Source of the DNA: JACOTK01 sp963743945
GTDB taxonomy: Bacteria; Actinomycetota; Acidimicrobiia; Acidimicrobiales; CADCSY01
DNA: 64,000 bases
Assembly (NCBI GenBank): GCA_963743945.1
Contig: CAVURO010000006.1
Coordinates: 1-64,000 of the forward strand
Reading direction: 5' to 3'
Shown: in pieces, positions 18,049 through 25,145 of the stretch
How positions within the stretch are numbered: position 1 is the stretch's first letter
How the letters are laid out: each line of letters starts with the position of its first letter
Notes under the pieces: model-generated
Told to the model about the DNA's origin: nothing
The model's input: the letters and a program-made list of their open reading frames with translations, nothing else
The model's database searches: none
Program-made: the position numbers and the translations under genes

Positions 18049-18164
18049 CAGACGGGCCTGTCGCCGCGCAGCGGGCGCTTGAGGTCGAGGCCCCGGAGCT
18101 CGGTGCCGATGGCGCCGGAGAGGGCTCGGACCTGCAGGGTCGGGTTGGCTTCGATGGTTGTCAC
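18048..18164 (-). pseudogene. tauD: 5' remnant of a taurine dioxygenase (tauD) gene
   Basis: From a GTG at 18164, coupled to the upstream ssuA-like gene by GTGA overlap, the frame reads VTTIEANPTLQVRALSGAIG then TELRGLDLKRPL before a stop. This is the characteristic start of TauD/TfdA alpha-ketoglutarate dioxygenases (V+xLSGAxGxExxGxDLxxPL). The rest, including the HxD...H iron site, is absent: the gene breaks off after about 38 codons and the stop overlaps the sulfatase start (TGATG). A deletion of the tauD body that spared both ends of the operon explains this. Confidence 0.7.
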
Positions 18165-19204
18165 TGGATGACCTCCTTGATGAGGGTGTTGAAACGGGTA
18201 TCGAACTGATCCTCGGCCTTCATGCCGTCGGGGATGGCGCCGGCCTTGGCCCACGTGTCGATTTGCTCCTGCTGGACCCGGACCGCGTCGTCGTCGATGA
18301 GCTGCCAGCGCACGGCGGTGCTGGCGATGGTGGCGGCGGCCAGGTTCTCCGGGACCTTGGTGGTCGCCGCGTAGATGGGCACCCAGGCGTCAATGTTGTC
18401 GAGCTCCCACCGGTAGGTGCGGATGACCCGCCGGAGGTAGTCGCCGATGGAGGCGGCCACCGCCGGGTCGTCGAGAGCGTCGCCCCGGACGACGGCGAGG
18501 GTCTGGCTGGTGAAGTAGTCGCCGCTGCCGGCGATGGCCCGGCTCTTCACCGCCGAGTTGGTGATGGTCGTGAACGGCTCCAGCGACACGAAGGCGTCGG
18601 CGTTCCCGCTGGTGTAGGCGGCCTGGGCGTCGGCCGGCTGCAGGAACGCCGGCTTCACGTCGTCGATGCCGAGCCCCTCGCCCTCCAGCGCCCTGCGCAG
18701 GAAGTACTCCATGATCGTGTGCTGGGCGACGGCGACGCTCTTGCCCTTCAGGTCGGCCACCGTCTGGATGGCGGAGTCCCCGCGCACGAGGACCTGCAGG
18801 TACGGCGAGCCCTTGTCCTTCGGACGGGCGAGGGCGACGACCTTGGTGTCGACGCCGCCGGCGGCGGCGAAGATCGGCGGGGTGTCGCCCATGATCGAGA
18901 AGTCGACGGCACCGGCGTTGATGGCCTCGATAGCCGGCGGCCCGCTGGGAAACTTGCTCCACTCGATGGTGTAAGGGGTGTCGGCCTCGCCGGCCGCTTC
19001 GAGGCCGGCCTGCTGGGTACCGCCCAAGTCGCCGACGCGGAGGGTGACGCCGGAGAGGTCGAGCGTCTCGGCATCGGCGACGTTCTCGGGTGAGGTGTCG
19101 GGCGCAGCCGTCGAGGTCGAATCGCTACCGCAGGCGCCGGCCAGCAGGGCGAGGAGGATGAAGACGGCGCCGAGGGGTCTCGCGCGTCGAAGAGGGTGTC
19201 GCAT
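18161..19204 (-). CDS. ssuA: Aliphatic sulfonate / sulfate ester ABC transporter, substrate-binding lipoprotein (SsuA-like)
   Basis: 347 residues from ATG at 19204, preceded by AAGGAG at 8 bases. A lipoprotein signal (RRARPLGAVFILLALLAGAC) anchors it outside the membrane. The NMT1/SsuA-type binding fold is shown by VTLRVGDLGGTQQAGLEAAG, then DFSIMGDTPPIFAAAGGVD and GKSVAVAQHTIMEYFLRRAL, and by SGNADAFVSLEPFTT. It collects an organosulfur compound and delivers it to the SsuB/SsuC pair. Operon order is ssuC, ssuB, ssuA, remnant tauD, sulfatase; the GTGA overlap with tauD shows tight coupling. Confidence 0.85.
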   Translation of the reverse strand: MRHPLRRARPLGAVFILLALLAGACGSDSTSTAAPDTSPENVADAETLDLSGVTLRVGDLGGTQQAGLEAAGEADTPYTIEWSKFPSGPPAIEAINAGAVDFSIMGDTPPIFAAAGGVDTKVVALARPKDKGSPYLQVLVRGDSAIQTVADLKGKSVAVAQHTIMEYFLRRALEGEGLGIDDVKPAFLQPADAQAAYTSGNADAFVSLEPFTTITNSAVKSRAIAGSGDYFTSQTLAVVRGDALDDPAVAASIGDYLRRVIRTYRWELDNIDAWVPIYAATTKVPENLAAATIASTAVRWQLIDDDAVRVQQEQIDTWAKAGAIPDGMKAEDQFDTRFNTLIKEVIQ

Positions 19205-19958
19205 GGGGTTCTCCTTGGGGGGTTGGGGGGGATTGGGGTGGGTCAGGCGTGGGCGCCTCCTGGCCGAGCTCGTCGACGCCGAGCTCGGCCAGGAGGGCCG
19301 TGCGGAGGCGGGCGAACGCTTCGCCGGAGCGCAGCCGGGGGCTGGGAAGCTCGACCTCACGATCGAGGGAAAAGCGCCCGTCGCGGAGCACGAGCACCCT
19401 GTCGGCGAGGATGATGGCCTCGTCGACGTCGTGGGTGACGAGCAGGACGGCCGGGCGATGGCGGGCGCACAGCTCCTGCAGGAGTGCGTGCATCTTGATC
19501 CGGGTGAGGGCGTCGAGGGCGCCGAAGGGCTCGTCGAGCAGCAGCAGCTCCGGATCGCGGACGAGGGCTCGGGCGAGGGAAACCCGCTGGGCCTCGCCGC
19601 CCGAGAGGGTGACGGGCCAGGCCCGGTGGTGGTCGGCGAGGCCGACCTCGTCGAGGGCGGCGCGGCCCTGTTCGGCGGCGTCATCGGCGCGCAGGCCAAG
19701 GACCACGTTGTCGAGCACCCGGCGCCACGGGAGCAGCCGCGGTTCCTGGAACACGACGGCCCGGCGACCGGGGACGAGGAGCGAGCCCTCGATCTCGGGG
19801 TCGAGGCCGGCGAGGCAGCGAAGGAAGGTGCTCTTCCCCGAGCCGCTGCGACCGAGGAGGGCCACGAACTCGCCGGGCCGGATGTCGAGCTCGAGCCCGT
19901 CGAGCACGACACGGCCGTCGAAGACGCGGGAGACGTTGCGGGCGATCACGGCGCTCAT
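19125..19958 (-). CDS. ssuB: Sulfonate ABC transporter ATP-binding protein (SsuB-like)
   Basis: The start is ATG at 19958, overlapping the permease stop by ATGA. Walker A is LLGRSGSGKSTFLRCLAG, the Q-loop follows at AVVFQEPRLLPWRRVLDN, the ABC signature is LSGGEAQR, and Walker B is ELLLLDEPFGALDALTR, with the switch His in LLVTHDVDEAI. This is the nitrate/sulfonate/taurine importer class. After residue about 250 the frame continues 80 bp into the next gene through a Pro-rich tail (TPDPPQSPPTPQ) encoded over C-runs near 19220-19245, so the natural stop may have been lost by an indel there. The catalytic domain is intact. Confidence 0.88.
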   Translation of the reverse strand: MSAVIARNVSRVFDGRVVLDGLELDIRPGEFVALLGRSGSGKSTFLRCLAGLDPEIEGSLLVPGRRAVVFQEPRLLPWRRVLDNVVLGLRADDAAEQGRAALDEVGLADHHRAWPVTLSGGEAQRVSLARALVRDPELLLLDEPFGALDALTRIKMHALLQELCARHRPAVLLVTHDVDEAIILADRVLVLRDGRFSLDREVELPSPRLRSGEAFARLRTALLAELGVDELGQEAPTPDPPQSPPTPQGEPHATPSSTRETPRRRLHPPRPAGRRLR

Positions 19959-20821
19959 GAGCCGGTGAACCCCCGGCGCCAGCCAAGGAAGCGGGCTTCG
20001 AGGCCGCGGACCAGCAGGTCGGAGGCAAGGCTGAGGAAGCCGTAGATGAACAGGCCGACGACGATCAGGTCGGTGCGGAAGGCCATGCGGCCCTCCATCA
20101 TCAGGTAGCCGACACCACTGGTGGCGTTGATCTGCTCGCTGATCACCAGCACCAGCCAGGAGACGGCGAGGGCGTAGCGCAATCCTACGAGGAACCCGGC
20201 CAGAGCACCGGGGAAGACGACGTTGCGCACCAGGCTCCACCGGCGGACGCCGAACACCTGGGCGGTCTCGACCAGCTTGGCGTCGACGCCCCGAATGGCG
20301 CCGTAGGTGTTGAGGTAGATGGGAAACGTCACGGCCAGGGCGACCATGGCGATCTTGGGCTCCTCGTTGATCCCGAGCCAGATGATGAGCAGCGGGGTCA
20401 GGGCGAGCACCGGGATCCCCCGGAGGAATTGGACGGTGGAGTCGAGCACGTCCTCACCGAGCCGGGACGTGCCGGCCAGGACCGCGAGACCGAGGCCGGC
20501 GCTCACGCCGAAGGCGAGACCCCAGAGCACCCGCCGCAGTGAAACCCAGAGATGTTCCTGGAGCTCACCGTCGACGAAGAGCTGCCGAGCGGCGGACAGT
20601 GCCTCGGCAGGTGAGGCGAGCGTCCGACTGTCGAGCCAACCCGCCGAGGACAAGAGCTGCCAGACGGCGATGAGCACGACCGGTCCGGCGAGGCGGCGAG
20701 CCCATCGCGGGACCCCTTGCCGGCGGCGCACCCTGGCACCGGCGGCCACATCCACGAGGGGGTTGCGTGGCGTGACCACCGGTGAATCCGGGAGGTGGAC
20801 GTGCTTTTCGAGAACGCTCAT
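19955..20821 (-). CDS. ssuC: Sulfonate ABC transporter permease (SsuC-like)
   Basis: About 288 residues. ATG at 20821 is favoured: GGAG lies 6 bases upstream, while the longer frame to 20869 lacks such a site. Six membrane helices are seen, starting at GPVVLIAVWQLLSSAG, with the EAA-type cytoplasmic loop in ETAQVFGVRRWSLVRNVVFP and the C-terminal SLASDLLVRGLEARFLGWRR. This is the BPD_transp_1 permease typical of nitrate/sulfonate/taurine uptake. It is the first gene of the operon; the 270-bp gap upstream, shared with the divergent antitoxin, should hold the promoter. No other feature was seen in that gap. Confidence 0.88.
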   Translation of the reverse strand: MSVLEKHVHLPDSPVVTPRNPLVDVAAGARVRRRQGVPRWARRLAGPVVLIAVWQLLSSAGWLDSRTLASPAEALSAARQLFVDGELQEHLWVSLRRVLWGLAFGVSAGLGLAVLAGTSRLGEDVLDSTVQFLRGIPVLALTPLLIIWLGINEEPKIAMVALAVTFPIYLNTYGAIRGVDAKLVETAQVFGVRRWSLVRNVVFPGALAGFLVGLRYALAVSWLVLVISEQINATSGVGYLMMEGRMAFRTDLIVVGLFIYGFLSLASDLLVRGLEARFLGWRRGFTGS

Positions 20822-21090
20822 CATTATCTCCATAAACTCGATCGGATTGGTGGACATTAGGTCGCCCAACCGGGACCGTCAAGGGAGAATCGCGAGCAAC
20901 AGGTGGAAGGCGCTCTGGCGCGCCACGCCCATCGGGCCGCCGGTCCTGACTTGAAGCCGGTCCAGAGCGACTACAAGTGGCCGGCCCGGATCTCCAAGTC
21001 GGTCACCCCGACCGACGCACCCGACCGGCGGGCGCCTTGTAACTCAGTTTCTCGTGGGCATGCACGAACACGAACGACTACACTGTAGTC

Positions 21091-21516
21091 ATGACACATC
21101 CGATGTCGGTGCGGTTCCGGGAGGCTCGCATCATGGAGCGTCTCAAGACGGAGGCCGAGGCGCAAGACCGCTCCGCATCCGCCTTGGCGGAGGAGCTCAT
21201 CGACGAAGGTCTCCGGCTGCGTCGGCACCCCCTGATCGTCTTCCGTGACGGTGCCGGCGGGCGGCGAGCGGGATTGCTCGGCGGGCCCGACGTGTGGGAA
21301 GTCATCGCCGGGACGGTCGGGGGTGACATCCCGGCCCGGAAACGCGTGGAACGGGTGACCGAGCTGTTCGGGCTTCGCCGCGAGCAAGTGGAGGCCGCGC
21401 TCGGCTACTACGCCGAGTTCACCGAAGAGGTCGATGGCGAGATCGCTGCGAATGCTGCGGCCGCCGAACAGGCCGAGGCGCTGTGGCGCCGCCGGCAAGA
21501 CCTTCTCACCCGGTGA
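21091..21516 (+). CDS. Ribbon-helix-helix antitoxin with DUF433-like C-terminus
   Basis: 141 residues. The N-terminus MTHPMSVRFREARIMERLKT and EAQDRSASALAEELIDEGL is a ribbon-helix-helix DNA-binding domain. After HPLIVFRDGAGGRRAGLLGG and DVWEVIAGTVGGDIP comes a DUF433-like module (HPLI...G.RR..L.GG.DVWEV), commonly the antitoxin of DUF5615 PIN-like toxins. The stop overlaps the toxin start (GTGA), so the pair is coupled. The start follows CACTGTAGTC, part of an AT-richer stretch that is the likely promoter/operator. Confidence 0.75.
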   Translation: MTHPMSVRFREARIMERLKTEAEAQDRSASALAEELIDEGLRLRRHPLIVFRDGAGGRRAGLLGGPDVWEVIAGTVGGDIPARKRVERVTELFGLRREQVEAALGYYAEFTEEVDGEIAANAAAAEQAEALWRRRQDLLTR

Positions 21517-21872
21517 AGCTCCTTCTCGACGTGCACCACTCACGTCGCGCCGCACAACGACTGCGCGACCAAGGCCACGACGTCCTCGCCGCGTCCGACG
21601 ACCCCGCTCTCTGCGGACTCGAAGACGATGATCTCCTGCGCGCTGCGACCGGTGAAGGTCGGGTCGTGGTCACCGAGAACGCCCGCGACTTCGACCGCAT
21701 CGTCCGGTCCTGGTCCGCACGCGGCGACCACCACAGCGGGGTGATCTTCACCTCGCCTCGACGCTTCCACCGCGGCAGCAACGCCTACCCCGACAACCTC
21801 GTCGTCGCCCTCGCTGCGCTCCTCGACGACCCGCTCGAATCGACGCTCGACTGGATCCACTGGCTTAAGTGA
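21513..21872 (+). CDS. DUF5615 PIN-like toxin
   Basis: 119 residues from GTG at 21513, overlapping the antitoxin stop by 4 bases. VKLLLDVHHSRRAAQRLRDQ is the first strand and Asp of the PIN-like fold; GLEDDDLLRAATGEGRVVVT and ENARDFDRI carry the remaining acidic residues (DDDLL and ENxxDF) of the DUF5615 signature. The C-terminal WIHWLK is short. This family is predicted to be a nuclease related to Mut7-C and VapC toxins. Intact and coupled to its antitoxin. Confidence 0.78.
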   Translation: MKLLLDVHHSRRAAQRLRDQGHDVLAASDDPALCGLEDDDLLRAATGEGRVVVTENARDFDRIVRSWSARGDHHSGVIFTSPRRFHRGSNAYPDNLVVALAALLDDPLESTLDWIHWLK

Positions 21873-21885
21873 CAGTGAGCGGACG

Positions 21886-22530
21886 CGCCGCCGGGACACC
21901 CACATCTGGACCACCACGAAGGAGGTCATCCTGGGATTCCCGCGCTCCTCGTCAAGGATCGAGAACCTCACCGCGTCGGCCAAGGCGATCGCTCTCGCCG
22001 AGTTGGGTGATACTCGTGCAGGCGACCATCACTCACGCCCAGTTCGAGACCATCCACCCGTTCCCCGACGGGAACGGTCGAACCGGCCGGGCACTCCTCC
22101 ACTCGCTGCTGCGCGCCAAGCGGCTCACGCGAACCGTGACGGTGCCGGTGTCCGCTGAACTGCTGACGAACACCGATGCCTACTTCGCCACGCTCACCGC
22201 GTACCGCGAAGGTGAGCCGACCACCATCGTCGAGCTGATCGCCGACGCATCGTTCCGGGCGATCGACAACGGCCGCGCGCTCGCCACGGACCTCGCCACG
22301 ATCCGGGCCGGATGGAACGAGCGAATCACGGCCCGGCGTAGGGCCTCCGCTCACCGGCTGGCTGACTTGCTCGTCCGTCGGCCGGTGGTCGACTCCCCGC
22401 TCGTTCAACGCGAGCTGGACGTGGCGGCGACGAACGCAAACACCGGCATCGGGCACCTCGAGGACAAAGGGATCCTCACCATGGTGTCGGGCAACTACCG
22501 CAACCGGAAGTGGGCGGCTCCCCGCGCGCC
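21886..22530 (+). pseudogene. Fic family gene with internal deletion and frameshift
   Basis: An N-terminal block (21890-22010) reads SSSRIENLTASAKAIALAEL, the inhibitory-helix region of a Fic subfamily. Homology then resumes in another frame as ATITHAQFETIHPFPDGNGR and continues to SGNYRNRKWAA at 22520, including the Fic motif HPFPDGNGRTGR and a C-terminal winged helix (VQRELDVAATNANTGIGHL). The roughly 100 to 120 residues normally between these blocks are missing, and the natural C-terminus merges into the next Fic gene. The catalytic motif is complete but no normal protein can be made. Confidence 0.65.
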
Positions 22531-23667
22531 ATGCTCGACAACACCCGCCCGACCCGGAAGCGAAGCGATCGGCCGCCGGCCACCTTGTCGCGGGCCGAGC
22601 TCGCCGACTGGATCGATCACCTCTGTGCCGTCGACGGCGCTGACCAGGTGAGCGGCTACCGCGACGCCGCCGAGGCACTCGCCAACACGCTCGACGTGTC
22701 GCCTGCTCGCGTCGAGACGCTCAACGAGATCGTCGGTGCCGCGCTCGGGACGCGGGACTCCACGTCCGGGTCGACGGCGATGAAGGCCCGAGCCGCCGGC
22801 ATCCCGTTCGACCAAGGGCGGACTCTTCGCTTCGAGCTGCTCGCCAACCACCTGCGCGACGTGGTCACGACCCATCCAGCGCTGCCCGCCGACGCGGCCC
22901 GTCGTGCGACGCTCTCGTTCTGGGAGGCGTACTTCTCGAACTTCATCGAGGGAACCGAGTTCACCCCCGAAGAGGCAGAGCGCATCGTGTTCGAGGGCGA
23001 GGTCCCAGCGGCCCGTCCCGAGGACGCCCACGATGTGCTGGGCACCTACCAGCTCGTCGCCGACGAGACCGAGATGCGTCGTCGTACCGGGTCGGCCGAG
23101 GAGTTCATCGAGCTGCTCCAGACCTGGCATCACCTCATCCTCGGCGGTCGTCCGGACAAACGACCGGGCGAGTTCAAGCTCTATCCGAACCAAGCCGGCA
23201 ACACCGTTTTCGTGGCGCCCGACCTGGTCGAAGGCACCCTTCGACGCGGGTACGAGATCCTCGAGACGCTGACCACCCCGACCCAACGGGGAACGTTCGC
23301 TGCCTTCCTCGTCGCCGAGGTCCATCCTTTCGACGACGGCAACGGGCGCCTGGCGCGCGCCGTGATGAACGCCGAGTACATCGCCGGTGACGAGCAGCGG
23401 GCCGTGATCCCGACCATCTCCCGCAATGACTACCTACGGGCGCTTCGCCGGCTCAGCCGCCAGGACCGGCCCGACCTCTTCGTCACCTACTTGGACCGCG
23501 TACGTCGTTGGACCGCCCGCATGGACTGGTCCACGCTCGCCATCACACGCGCACTGCTCGAACAGACGAATGCCTTCCTCGACGCCAACGACGCCGAGGA
23601 CCGAGGGCTCCACCTGCTCGACCCGGCAACGGACGATCCGGCGATCGCCACGGGCGAACCGACATGA
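22531..23667 (+). CDS. Fic family protein, second copy, complete
   Basis: 378 residues from ATG at 22531 (MLDNTRPTRKRSDRP). N-terminal helices precede FWEAYFSNFIEGTEFTPEEA at about 130-149, whose S-x-x-(I)-E-G matches the Fic inhibitory helix. The core HPFDDGNGRLAR is at 265-276, where the usual GR-T-G-R end is replaced by GR-L-A-R; the catalytic His and Asp/Asn are kept. The N-terminus also has DAAEALANTLDVSPARVETL, helix-turn-helix-like. Likely an AMP-transferring or related enzyme. Located directly after the broken Fic gene. Confidence 0.8.
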   Translation: MLDNTRPTRKRSDRPPATLSRAELADWIDHLCAVDGADQVSGYRDAAEALANTLDVSPARVETLNEIVGAALGTRDSTSGSTAMKARAAGIPFDQGRTLRFELLANHLRDVVTTHPALPADAARRATLSFWEAYFSNFIEGTEFTPEEAERIVFEGEVPAARPEDAHDVLGTYQLVADETEMRRRTGSAEEFIELLQTWHHLILGGRPDKRPGEFKLYPNQAGNTVFVAPDLVEGTLRRGYEILETLTTPTQRGTFAAFLVAEVHPFDDGNGRLARAVMNAEYIAGDEQRAVIPTISRNDYLRALRRLSRQDRPDLFVTYLDRVRRWTARMDWSTLAITRALLEQTNAFLDANDAEDRGLHLLDPATDDPAIATGEPT

Positions 23668-23685
23668 GGGGAGATCAGTCGTCCG

Positions 23686-23736
23686 GACGAACTCACCATC
23701 GAGGAGGCCGCTGAAGTCCTGAACGTCAGCCTGAAG
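23686..23736 (+). pseudogene. Remnant of an excisionase-type antitoxin
   Basis: A short frame reads DELTIEEAAEVLNVSLK, the first helix-turn-helix of antitoxins of the same type as the gene at 9807 (ELTTVEAAEILNVSRP). No further homology follows. It marks another lost toxin-antitoxin gene between the Fic pair and the Xre/RES module. Confidence 0.45.
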
Positions 23737-23775
23737 CCGTGTCCGAAGGCGAGGTCCACTGGATGGTCTCCTTAC

Positions 23776-24229
23776 GAGCGGCTCGACGTATAGTAGGACA
23801 TATACACGACGTATCACTACATGTTAGGGTGACGAGGAGACCATGACGACACTCACCTCTCTGTTGGACCACCTCTACGAGGGTGACGTCGTCGACACGG
23901 CCGACCTGGCACGGGTGAGCGACACCAACCCTCGAAGCGTGGCCCGGTGGAAGGCCGAGACCGCCACGCCACGCCGGGCCGCCGAGGAGCGCCTGCTCGA
24001 GCGAGCGGCTCGACGTATAGTAGGACATATACACGACGTATCACTACATGTTAGGGCGACGAGGAGACCATGACGACACTCACCTCTCTGTTGGACCACC
24101 TCTACGAGGGTGACGTCGTCGACACGGCCGACCTGGCACGGGTGAGCGACACCAACCCTCGAAGCGTGGCCCGGTGGAAGGCGCAGGCCGCCACGCCACG
24201 CCGGGACGCCGAGGAGCGCCTGCTCGAAC
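23776..24229 (+). repeat. Tandem duplication, 2 x 227 bp, of an antitoxin promoter and 5' coding region
   Basis: Copy A is 23776-24002 and copy B 24003-24229, differing at only a few positions (for example AGGGTGAC/AGGGCGAC and CCGAGAC/CGCAGGC). Each holds the AT-rich control region, the ribosome site GAGGAG and the first 53 codons of the antitoxin. As 227 is not a multiple of 3, the frame begun in copy A (ATG 23843) leaves register in copy B and stops at 24073, so only copy B connects to a full gene. Confidence 0.92.
24010..24069 (+). promoter_or_regulatory. Promoter/operator and ribosome site of the Xre-RES module (second copy)
   Basis: An AT-rich island in GC-rich DNA with the repeated word GACGTAT (24012 and 24035), GTATAG..TATAC half-sites and an outer GTAG/CTAC dyad; GAGGAG at 24061-24066 precedes ATG 24070 by 3 bases. 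An identical copy is 227 bp upstream. The layout fits an autoregulated toxin-antitoxin promoter bound by the antitoxin; exact -35/-10 boxes cannot be assigned. Confidence 0.5.
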
Positions 24230-24405
24230 TCCGTGCGGTCGTCGACCTCGCTCGGCGCGTCATGCGCGACGACGCCGCCCGGTTTTGGATGCGCTCGCCG
24301 AACCCCGACCTCGGCTACGAGAAGCCCCTCGACCTCATCGCCGCCGGCCGGTACCAGCGCGTGGTCGACCTACTGCTTGCGTTGGCGGAGGGCGTGACCG
24401 TCTGA
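24070..24405 (+). CDS. Xre/MbcA/ParS-type antitoxin of a RES toxin
   Basis: 111 residues from ATG at 24070. The N-terminal 55 residues form an Xre-like helix-turn-helix (DTADLARVSDTNPRSVARWK), and the C-terminal part is the DUF2384-type toxin-binding domain, with DDAARFWMRSPNPDLGYEKP then LDLIAAGRYQRVVDLLLAL. This matches antitoxins of the MbcTA / ParST type, in which the C-terminus blocks the active site of a RES-domain NAD-consuming toxin. It ends 1 base before the toxin ATG at 24407. The gene is intact although its 5' part is duplicated upstream. Confidence 0.82.
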   Translation: MTTLTSLLDHLYEGDVVDTADLARVSDTNPRSVARWKAQAATPRRDAEERLLELRAVVDLARRVMRDDAARFWMRSPNPDLGYEKPLDLIAAGRYQRVVDLLLALAEGVTV

Positions 24406-24406
24406 C

Positions 24407-25074
24407 ATGCCGTCGCTCGATCCGCGGGCACTCGGCCACTCCCCGGCGGCCTCGCTCTCCATCGTTGCCTACCGGAACCAGGCGAAAGGTTTGAAGGGAT
24501 CGTTGCCTACCGGAACCAGGCGAAGGGTTTTGACCCCCGCAGCGGTGACGGTGCGCGCCGGCTCGGAGGCCGTTTCAACCCGCCGCACAGTTTCCCGGCC
24601 CTCTACCTCTGCCTGACCCGTCCGTGCGTCGTCGCGGAGCTGACGAGACAGGCCGAGCGGCAAGGTTTCAACGTCGACGCGCTGCTGCCCCGCGAGCTGT
24701 TCGAGATCAGCGCCGACCTGGACAAGGTCCTCGACCTCACCGATGCAGCGACGCTGGAAGCGATCGGGATCACACCGCCCGACCTCGTCCGAGAGGACCA
24801 CCGGTTCACCCAGGCGATCGGCGAGGCCGCACACCAACACGCCTTCCAGGCAATCCGTACTCGTAGGGTGACAAGTTAAAAAAAAAAAAAGAAAAAAAAG
24901 GAGATCGGCGAGGCCGCACACCAACACGACTTCCAGGCAATCCGCTCACCCTCCGCCACCGGCGTCGACAACGTCCTGGCAATCTTCCCCGAGAAGCTCG
25001 CCGGCGCCGTGCTCAACGTGAGGCTCCTCGGGGAGTGGAGCACTGCGGACGACCTGGACGCCCTCGACCCTTGA
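24407..25074 (+). pseudogene. RES-domain toxin gene disrupted by two short duplications
   Basis: The RES domain can be read as AYRNQAKGFDPRSGDGARRL, GGRFNPPHSFPALYLCLTRP, with the usual Arg and the GGRFNPP motif, and on to IGITPPDLVRED. These toxins degrade NAD+. Two defects are present: a 23-base repeat of ATCGTTGCCTACCGGAACCA (24463 and 24502) shifts the frame early, and a poly-A insertion with a 42-bp direct repeat (24816-24857 and 24903-24944) adds a stop. The distal end then reads FQAIRSPSATGVDNVLAIFP to LDALDP before TGA at 25074. The normal toxin would be about 195 residues. Confidence 0.7.
24816..24944 (+). repeat. 42-bp direct repeats flanking a 45-bp insert with A13-G-A8
   Basis: The repeats at 24816-24857 and 24903-24944 differ at one base. 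Between them lie 20 bases of mixed sequence followed by 13 A, one G and 8 A (24878-24899). No comparable A run was noticed elsewhere in this GC-rich window. The arrangement looks like an insertion with a long target duplication, or a slippage or assembly artefact. Confidence 0.85.
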
Positions 25075-25145
25075 CCCACCGACGTCAGGTCTCGATCTGG
25101 AACTCGGGCGAAGACATGCCCGAGACGGCGGCGGGGCAGGACTTC

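Noticed and set aside
16144..18171. Long plus-strand frame opposite the sulfatase
   Set aside because: It is the complementary shadow of the sulfatase, with no domain, no start site and repetitive Val/Gly/Arg composition; similar shadows exist opposite BVMO, dnaB and modC.
20971..21555. Minus-strand 194-residue frame opposite the RHH antitoxin
   Set aside because: It mirrors the antitoxin gene, has no ribosome site and no recognisable fold.
24878..24899. Intrinsic terminator (A/T tract)
   Set aside because: No GC hairpin precedes the tract on either strand and it lies inside a coding region between direct repeats.
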